A program made the position numbers and the translations under genes. A stretch of 35,104 nt of DNA, from contig JAFOBR010000008.1 in NCBI GenBank assembly GCA_017381715.1, forward strand, positions 1 to 35,104. Reading direction: 5' to 3'. Positions within the stretch are counted from its first letter, which is position 1; every line of letters begins with the position of its first letter. A model generated the notes under the pieces. The model did not search any database, had not been told where the DNA came from, and saw only the letters and a program-made list of their open reading frames with translations. The stretch comes from Clostridia bacterium (GTDB taxonomy: Bacteria; Bacillota; Clostridia; Oscillospirales; CAG-382). This document shows, in pieces, positions 30,129 through 35,104 of this stretch.

Positions 30129-31979
30129 ATGAAATTTCCCGTAGCGCTTCAGCTTTATTCCATAAGAACGGATATGGAAAAGGACGTGCTTTCCACCCTT
30201 AAAGCCGTAAAGGAAATGGGCTATGACGGTGTAGAATTGGCAGGCTTTTACGGTACCGCTCCCGCGCAGATGAAAGCGTATCTGGATGAGGTTGGGCTTA
30301 TCCCCGTTTCTGCCCACGTTCCCATTTCCGAACTGCTTGCGGACGTAGATAAAGTTATCGCAGATTATAAAACCGTGGGTGTTCAGTACATAGTAGTTCC
30401 TTATCTTGATGAGGCGCGCCGTCCCGGCAACGAAGGCTTTGGTCAGTGTGTTGAGGATGTAAAGCGTCTTGCAAAGATATGTGCCGAAAACGGACTTCCT
30501 CTCCAGTACCACAACCACGATTTCGAATTCAAGAAGGTAGACGGCGAGTACGGCTTGGATATCTTCCTTGCTTCCGCACCCGAGCTGGGCTTGGAGCTTG
30601 ATACCTGCTGGGCGGCTGTTGCAGGAGTAAACGTAGGCAAATACCTTCGCTCCTACAAGGGCAGAACCCCCGTACTGCATCTTAAAGATTACTACAAATC
30701 CGAAGGCAAGGCAGGCAAGCTTTATAACCTTATCGGCATTGACGATAACGCCGCACCCGAAAAAGAAAGCTCCTTTGAATTCCGTCCTCTCGGCAAGGGT
30801 ATGCAGGATGTGGACGCACTCCTTTGCGCCGCAAGACACAGCGATGTTAAGTGGATAGTGGTAGAGCAGGATGAGCCCTCTATGGGACTTTCCCGCCTTG
30901 AATGTGCAAAGCAGGGCATAGAATATTTAAAAACTCTTAATCCCCAGACCACCTTGCGTATGGGTGTTGTGGGCGCAGGTAATATATACACAAACGGCCA
31001 CGCAGGGGGATACGCAAAGATAAAGAACGCGCGCGTCGTTGCTATTGCGGATATTAACGAAGAAAGAGCACGTATTGCCGCAGAAAAATTGGGCGTACCT
31101 TACTTTACCTCCGTAGAAGAGATGTGCGCAGAAGCAGAGATCGACGCTGTAGATATCTGCACCTGGAACAACGGCCACGCTCCCGTATGTATCGCCGCCG
31201 CAAACGCAGGCAAGCACGTTCTGTGCGAAAAGCCTATGGCTCGCAGCGCAGATGAAGCAAGAGCAATGGAAAAGGCTGTTAAGGATGCGGGCGTAAGATT
31301 TATGCTGGCAGTTCCCGGCAGATTCGGCAACGCAAACTGCTATATCCGCGAGCTTTACGAAAAAGGCGAGCTGGGCGACGTTTACTACGGCAAGACCGCA
31401 TACGTCCGCCGCAGAGGAACTCCCACCGGCTGGTTTACCGATCTTGAGCACGCAGGCGGCGGTCCCGTTTATGATATCGGTATCCACGGTATCGATGCGG
31501 CTTGGTATCTTATGGGTACTCCCAAGCCTACCCGTGTAAGCGCTATCGTAAACACCAAGATAGGCGATTACCAGACCAAGGGCGTAACCAAGTGGAAGGG
31601 CACTCCTTGCCCCGATAATCAGTTCAATGTAGAAGATTCCGGTATGGGCGTTATCCACTTCGAAAACGGCGCAATGCTTTCTTTTGAAGCAACTTGGGCT
31701 ATAAACGCACCCGACGGAAGCTCTACCTTGGTTTGCGGAACAAAAGCAGGCGCAACCGTAAGCCCCCTCACCATTTACGGCGAGCGTGAAGGCTATCTTT
31801 CCACAGACAGCATTAAGGTTTTGGATAACGACCGTTTCGCTTCCGAGATCGAGCATTTTGCAGACAAAGTGCTTAACGGCGGCGAAGTAAGATATCCTAT
31901 TGAGCAGGCTATCCAGATGCAGGAAATGCTGGATGCTATATATCTTTCCGGTAAAGAAGGCAGAGAGGTTATTATATGA
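30129..31979 (+). CDS. Fused sugar isomerase/epimerase and Gfo/Idh/MocA oxidoreductase
   Basis: A 616-residue two-domain enzyme. Residues 1-~270 form an AP-endonuclease-family-2 TIM barrel (sugar phosphate isomerase/epimerase type), with YDGVELAGFYG, LQYHNHDFEF, LELDTCWAA, HLKDYY and WIVVEQDEP supplying the usual metal-binding Glu, His and Asp residues. Residues ~277-616 are a Gfo/Idh/MocA dehydrogenase: NAD(P)-binding GVVGAGNI (from Gly279), CEKPMA (366-371, with the catalytic-region Lys368), and GGGPVYDIGIHGIDAAW with the conserved His. Each half is complete, so this is a genuine fusion. A sugar oxidised by one domain could be passed to the other. Ribosome site AAAGGAGA. It overlaps the next gene (ATGA). 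Confidence 0.93.
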   Translation: MKFPVALQLYSIRTDMEKDVLSTLKAVKEMGYDGVELAGFYGTAPAQMKAYLDEVGLIPVSAHVPISELLADVDKVIADYKTVGVQYIVVPYLDEARRPGNEGFGQCVEDVKRLAKICAENGLPLQYHNHDFEFKKVDGEYGLDIFLASAPELGLELDTCWAAVAGVNVGKYLRSYKGRTPVLHLKDYYKSEGKAGKLYNLIGIDDNAAPEKESSFEFRPLGKGMQDVDALLCAARHSDVKWIVVEQDEPSMGLSRLECAKQGIEYLKTLNPQTTLRMGVVGAGNIYTNGHAGGYAKIKNARVVAIADINEERARIAAEKLGVPYFTSVEEMCAEAEIDAVDICTWNNGHAPVCIAAANAGKHVLCEKPMARSADEARAMEKAVKDAGVRFMLAVPGRFGNANCYIRELYEKGELGDVYYGKTAYVRRRGTPTGWFTDLEHAGGGPVYDIGIHGIDAAWYLMGTPKPTRVSAIVNTKIGDYQTKGVTKWKGTPCPDNQFNVEDSGMGVIHFENGAMLSFEATWAINAPDGSSTLVCGTKAGATVSPLTIYGEREGYLSTDSIKVLDNDRFASEIEHFADKVLNGGEVRYPIEQAIQMQEMLDAIYLSGKEGREVII

Positions 31980-32830
31980 AAACAGCTATAAGCTCTTGGA
32001 GCTATCACAGATTATTGGATACAGGCGCACTTTCTTGGGAAGGCGCGGTGGACCACGCGGCATCTATCGGCGCAACGGGCTTTGAGTGCGTGCTTAACGA
32101 TCTCGACCCCGAATTTGCGAAGCGTATCTTTAAATACATAAGAGAAAAAGGGCTCGAAGCTCCCATATACACCACCGGCGCAAACTTCCTTGTTCCCAAC
32201 CCCGAAGCAGAGGTTGAGCGTGTAAAGAAGCATATCGACGTTGCTGCAGAAAACGGCGTTACCATGATGCGTCACGACGTGGCTTGGGGCTTTTACGAAG
32301 GCTACGAGGGCGAAAAGACTATCGAAGCCGCGTCAGAGTATATGGCGCCCGCCATCCGTGAGGTTGCTTCTTACGGCGAAAGCAAGGGCGTTATGACCTG
32401 CAGCGAAAACCACGGCAGACTGTTTCAGGATAGCGACCGTGTCCGCAAGGTATACAATGCGGTAAACCACAAAAACTACCGTTTTCTTTGCGATATCGGC
32501 AATTTCGGCGGAGTGGACGAAAACTGCGCCAACGCAACCGCCGCACTTTCCGATCTTATCTGCCACGTTCACTGCAAGGACAGCTTGTTCAGAAACGGTA
32601 TGGCTCGCAATCCCGGCGCTTTCTGGGGTCTTACCCGCGGGGGCAACTACCGCCGTGCCACCATCTTCGGTCAGGGCGATAACCCCACCTTCCAGTGCCT
32701 CAACGTAATTTGCTCTACCGGATACGACGGATATTTCTCTATCGAGTTCGAGGGTATCGAAGACACTCTCCCCGCTATTCAGGCAGGCCACGATAACCTT
32801 GTTAAGATGTTAAAGGAACTTGGTAAATGA
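31976..32830 (+). CDS. Sugar phosphate isomerase/epimerase (TIM barrel)
   Basis: A 284-residue stand-alone AP-endonuclease-family-2 TIM barrel. Motifs: ISSWSYHRLL at the first strand, GFECVLNDL, TCSENHG (metal-binding Glu and the following His), FLCDIGNFGG (Asp), CHVHCKDS (two His) and YFSIEFEGIED (last metal-binding Glu). Members isomerise or epimerise sugars, dehydrate inositols, or act on 3-keto-glycosides. The exact reaction is not readable from the sequence. It overlaps both neighbours by 4 bp (ATGA), so it is strictly co-translated with the fused oxidoreductase and NagA. Confidence 0.92.
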   Translation: MKTAISSWSYHRLLDTGALSWEGAVDHAASIGATGFECVLNDLDPEFAKRIFKYIREKGLEAPIYTTGANFLVPNPEAEVERVKKHIDVAAENGVTMMRHDVAWGFYEGYEGEKTIEAASEYMAPAIREVASYGESKGVMTCSENHGRLFQDSDRVRKVYNAVNHKNYRFLCDIGNFGGVDENCANATAALSDLICHVHCKDSLFRNGMARNPGAFWGLTRGGNYRRATIFGQGDNPTFQCLNVICSTGYDGYFSIEFEGIEDTLPAIQAGHDNLVKMLKELGK

Positions 32831-33927
32831 AAATAACGGGCGGAGCAGTTTTCTGCTCGGATAAAACCTTAAAAACAAAAGACCTTTGCTTTGAAAACGG
32901 TGTTATTACCGAAAACAGCACCTGCGGCGAATTTAACGCAAGCGGCTGTTACGTGCTTCCCGGCTTTATAGATACCCACAACCACGGTGCGTTCGGTACG
33001 GAGTTTTCTTCACCCGATCAGGATTTTTCCGTAGGGCTTGATAAGCTTTGTACTCTGGGTGTTACCGCCGTGCTGGCAACTACACGCTCTCTTTTCGAGG
33101 AGGAGCTGTACGCCGCGGCACGTAATATAAAAAGACAAAACGATGAGCGTGTGCTGGGCATTCATATGGAGGGGCCCTTCGTAAACCCTGCCCGTATCGG
33201 TGCCATGAACAGACAAAAGCTCCGTAATCCCGATATAAACGTAATAAAAAATTTCCAAAAAGAGAGTGGGGGAATGTTGAAGATCGTTTCCCTCGCTCCC
33301 GAAACGGAGAACGGGTTTGAAACCGTAAAATACTGCGCCGAAAACGGCATAACCGTTTCTATGGCGCATACGGATGCCACCTTTGAGCAGGCAGAAAAAG
33401 CCCATTCTCTCGGCGCAACACGGCTCACCCATACGTATAACGGTATGCGCCCCTTCACTCATCGGGACCCCGGTGTGTTGGGCTATGCCCTCACCACCCC
33501 CGAAATACAGTGCGAGCTTATCTGCGATCTTTACCACGTTTCCGCCGCCGCAATAAAGGTGGCGGTTAAGTGCAAGGGAACGGATAATATCACCATGATA
33601 AGCGACAGCGGCGTGTTTGCGGGACTTGGGGACGGTGAATACGTGGTGGACGGCAGAGTGCGCTACGTAAAAGACGGTCTGTGCCTTGCAGACGATAAAA
33701 AGACTATTGCGGGAAGCACCAAAACTCTGTATGACGGGGTTAAAAATATGTTTTCTCTGGGCTTTTCTCCTGCAGAGATCGCCGTTATGGCATCCCTTAA
33801 TCCTGCCCGCGCCTGCGGAGATACCACCCGCGGCTCTTTGGATACGGGCAAACGGGCAGATATAGTTGTGCTTGATAAAAACTTTGATATTACCGCTGTT
33901 TTTTACGGCGGCGAAAGGATAGTTTAA
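32827..33927 (+). CDS. nagA: N-acetylglucosamine-6-phosphate deacetylase
   Basis: A 366-residue amidohydrolase that removes acetate from GlcNAc-6-phosphate, giving glucosamine-6-phosphate. It has the metal-binding HNH (H51, H53 in GFIDTHNHGAFGTEF), the family signature HMEGPFVNP (Glu115), AHTDATFEQA (His181), LTHTYNGMRP (His202), and the catalytic Asp260 in MISDSG. LNPARACG and GKRADIVVLD near the end are standard for the family. No nagB is in the window, so the next step must be encoded elsewhere, or the substrate is a related acetamido sugar. It overlaps the preceding gene (ATGA) and is followed 2 bp later by the kinase gene. Confidence 0.9.
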   Translation: MKITGGAVFCSDKTLKTKDLCFENGVITENSTCGEFNASGCYVLPGFIDTHNHGAFGTEFSSPDQDFSVGLDKLCTLGVTAVLATTRSLFEEELYAAARNIKRQNDERVLGIHMEGPFVNPARIGAMNRQKLRNPDINVIKNFQKESGGMLKIVSLAPETENGFETVKYCAENGITVSMAHTDATFEQAEKAHSLGATRLTHTYNGMRPFTHRDPGVLGYALTTPEIQCELICDLYHVSAAAIKVAVKCKGTDNITMISDSGVFAGLGDGEYVVDGRVRYVKDGLCLADDKKTIAGSTKTLYDGVKNMFSLGFSPAEIAVMASLNPARACGDTTRGSLDTGKRADIVVLDKNFDITAVFYGGERIV

Positions 33928-33929
33928 AA

Positions 33930-34844
33930 ATGTCATATTTTTTGGGAATAGATATCGGCGGCACAAAGGTAAAATTAGGTGTCGTTGACAGCGAAAAAAG
34001 AGAAATCGTATACGATACCTCGGTGCGCACCCGTGTAACCGCAGGTCAGGACGCTATCGTAGAGGATATTATCGCCGTTTCCAAGGAGATAATGGGAAAA
34101 TACCCTATCGAGCGTGTAGGTATCGGTTCTGCAGGACGTATCGACCGTGAAAACGGTATAGTTATCACCGCAGGCAACCTTCCTTTCCGCAATCTCCCCT
34201 TGGCAAAGCTTATTTCCGATGCTCTGGGTATCCCCGCAATGCTGGATAACGACGGTAACTGCGCCGTTATCGGCGAATATCTTGCAGGTGTTGCGAGAGG
34301 GAAAAAGGACGTTGTAATGATCACTGTCGGCACAGGTATCGGCGGCGGTATTATATGTAACGGAAAACTGCTTGTGGGCAAAAACGGCAGAGCAGGGGAA
34401 TTGGGACATTTTGTAATCAATATTTACGATCCCAAGCCTTGCGCTTGCGGACTTCACGGCTGTTTCGAGCAGTATTGCTCCACCAAGGCGCTTACCGCCA
34501 ACACCGCAGAGGCTACGGTGTTCCATCCCGCCTCCATACTTGCGGCTGTGGCAGAAGAGCGGGGCGGCGTTGACGGACAAACTGCCTTTATTGCGGCTGA
34601 AAGAGGCTGTAATATAGCACAGCATCTTTTGAACAAATATTTCGAAACCTTTGCACTGGCATTGGATAGTATAGTAAAAATCTTTATGCCCGAGCTGGTC
34701 ATCATCGCAGGAGGCATCACCAACGAAGGCGAAGGCTTCCTTTCCCGCCTCCGTCCCCATCTGCTCCCCGAAGCAGAAGTGGTAATATCACCGCTTAAAG
34801 GTGACTGCGGGCTCTTCGGAGCAGCCCTCCAATGGCTTCTCTGA
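33930..34844 (+). CDS. ROK-family sugar kinase
   Basis: A 304-residue cytoplasmic sugar kinase. The ATP-binding phosphate-1 loop is LGIDIGGTKVKLGVVD. DNDGNCAVIGE carries the catalytic Asp, and ITVGTGIGGGII is the phosphate-2 loop. GELGHF is followed by the ROK zinc site: His160, Cys171, Cys173 and Cys178 in CACGLHGC. There is no N-terminal DNA-binding domain, so it is an enzyme and not a NagC-type repressor. With NagA upstream, the likely substrate is N-acetylglucosamine or N-acetylmannosamine; glucose is the alternative. It is the last gene of the operon. Confidence 0.93.
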   Translation: MSYFLGIDIGGTKVKLGVVDSEKREIVYDTSVRTRVTAGQDAIVEDIIAVSKEIMGKYPIERVGIGSAGRIDRENGIVITAGNLPFRNLPLAKLISDALGIPAMLDNDGNCAVIGEYLAGVARGKKDVVMITVGTGIGGGIICNGKLLVGKNGRAGELGHFVINIYDPKPCACGLHGCFEQYCSTKALTANTAEATVFHPASILAAVAEERGGVDGQTAFIAAERGCNIAQHLLNKYFETFALALDSIVKIFMPELVIIAGGITNEGEGFLSRLRPHLLPEAEVVISPLKGDCGLFGAALQWLL

Positions 34845-34862
34845 TTGGAACTGTCTAAACTT

Positions 34863-35082
34863 CGCAGATCGAAACGCAAAAAATAAATAAACCGAAATAA
34901 CTAATGCGAGAGATTATAGTTTGTCTCTCGCATTATTGTTTTCTTATTAGGCAGGAATTTGTAAAACAAATTCCATTTTATTTGCGTTTCTAAATGTTTT
35001 TACTCGGGGGGCAGTAGAATACTACAGCTCCCCGCTCGTAAAAAGCATTTTCTGCTTTGTTTATACAGTTCCTCGCTTCAAT
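34863..35082 (-). repeat. Modular structured intergenic element, copy B
   Basis: On the minus strand it has ATTGAAGC (35075-35082), hairpin 1 (outer arms 34992-35003/35038-35050; inner CGGGGGGCAGTAG/CTACAGCTCCCCG), GAAACGCAAA (34981-34990), hairpin 2 (34955-34963/34967-34975), hairpin 3 (12-bp perfect arms 34902-34913/34925-34936) and TTTTGCGTTTC followed by GATCTGCG. The order and length match copy A. Hairpin 3, with T residues after it, may double as terminator of the sugar operon. Confidence 0.8.
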
Positions 35083-35104
35083 CAGACTTTTAGTTCTACA
35101 GACG

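Noticed and set aside
33930..34844. NagC-type ROK repressor
   Set aside because: The protein starts directly with the ATP-binding loop and has no N-terminal helix-turn-helix, so it is a kinase.
34845..35104. tRNA gene or protein gene at the window end
   Set aside because: No cloverleaf, no CCA-type end and no open frame with a ribosome site; the stretch is explained by element copy B.

Overview
The window looks like chromosome from a low-to-mid GC Gram-positive of the class Clostridia, probably an uncultured gut Oscillospiraceae/Ruminococcaceae-type bacterium. This is inferred from sigma-A style TTGACA/TATAAT promoters, strong AGGAGG ribosome sites, secreted BspA-like leucine-rich-repeat proteins, a dockerin protein, a heterodimeric Clostridia-type ABC exporter and many short lipoproteins. 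There are no phage structural genes, transposases, rRNAs, tRNAs or CRISPR arrays that I can support.

Layout. 1-3875 (+): the 3' end of metK, a YwaF/TMEM164-like membrane protein and two tandem secreted LRR proteins, tightly packed and translationally coupled. 3898-5022 (-): an aldo/keto reductase with two C-terminal 4Fe-4S motifs. 5383-5625 (+): a small HPr-like protein lacking the phospho-histidine region. 5795-7339 (-): an SLC45/GPH-like sugar-type transporter, divergent from two lipoproteins (7483-9060, +). 9297-11732 (-): a lipoprotein made of two beta-helix repeats. 11870-12479: a small Xre regulator divergent from a DUF6809-like small protein, with two matching operator palindromes between them. 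12790-15198 (-): argS-yebC. 15492-18476 (+): a large secreted dockerin protein behind a near-consensus promoter. 18716-21071 (+): GT8, PlsC-like and CrtO-like enzymes, a probable glycolipid-modifying operon. 21141-21752 (+): an Xre regulator with membrane helices. 21791-22645 (-): a lipoprotein. 22923-27596 (+): MarR, zinc-ribbon membrane protein and two ABC half-transporters, a self-regulated efflux operon. 27908-28810 (-): a two-helix membrane protein. 29154-29777 (-): a lipoprotein with a decayed partial duplicate beside it. 30129-34844 (+): a sugar operon with a fused isomerase/oxidoreductase, a second isomerase, NagA and a ROK kinase, all overlapping or nearly so.

The most unusual content is intergenic. 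Two arrays (9059-9222 and 27598-27807) have the same design with unrelated sequence: an 8-base word repeated forward about four times and then inverted four times, with a different short hairpin between every pair of words. Folded on itself, each array would be a ladder of cruciform junctions. Separately, two diverged copies of a ~215-220 bp modular element (12553-12766 + and 34863-35082 -) keep the same hairpins through compensatory base changes. All four sit just downstream of a stop codon, and three are demonstrably between convergent genes. I know of no named family that matches them.
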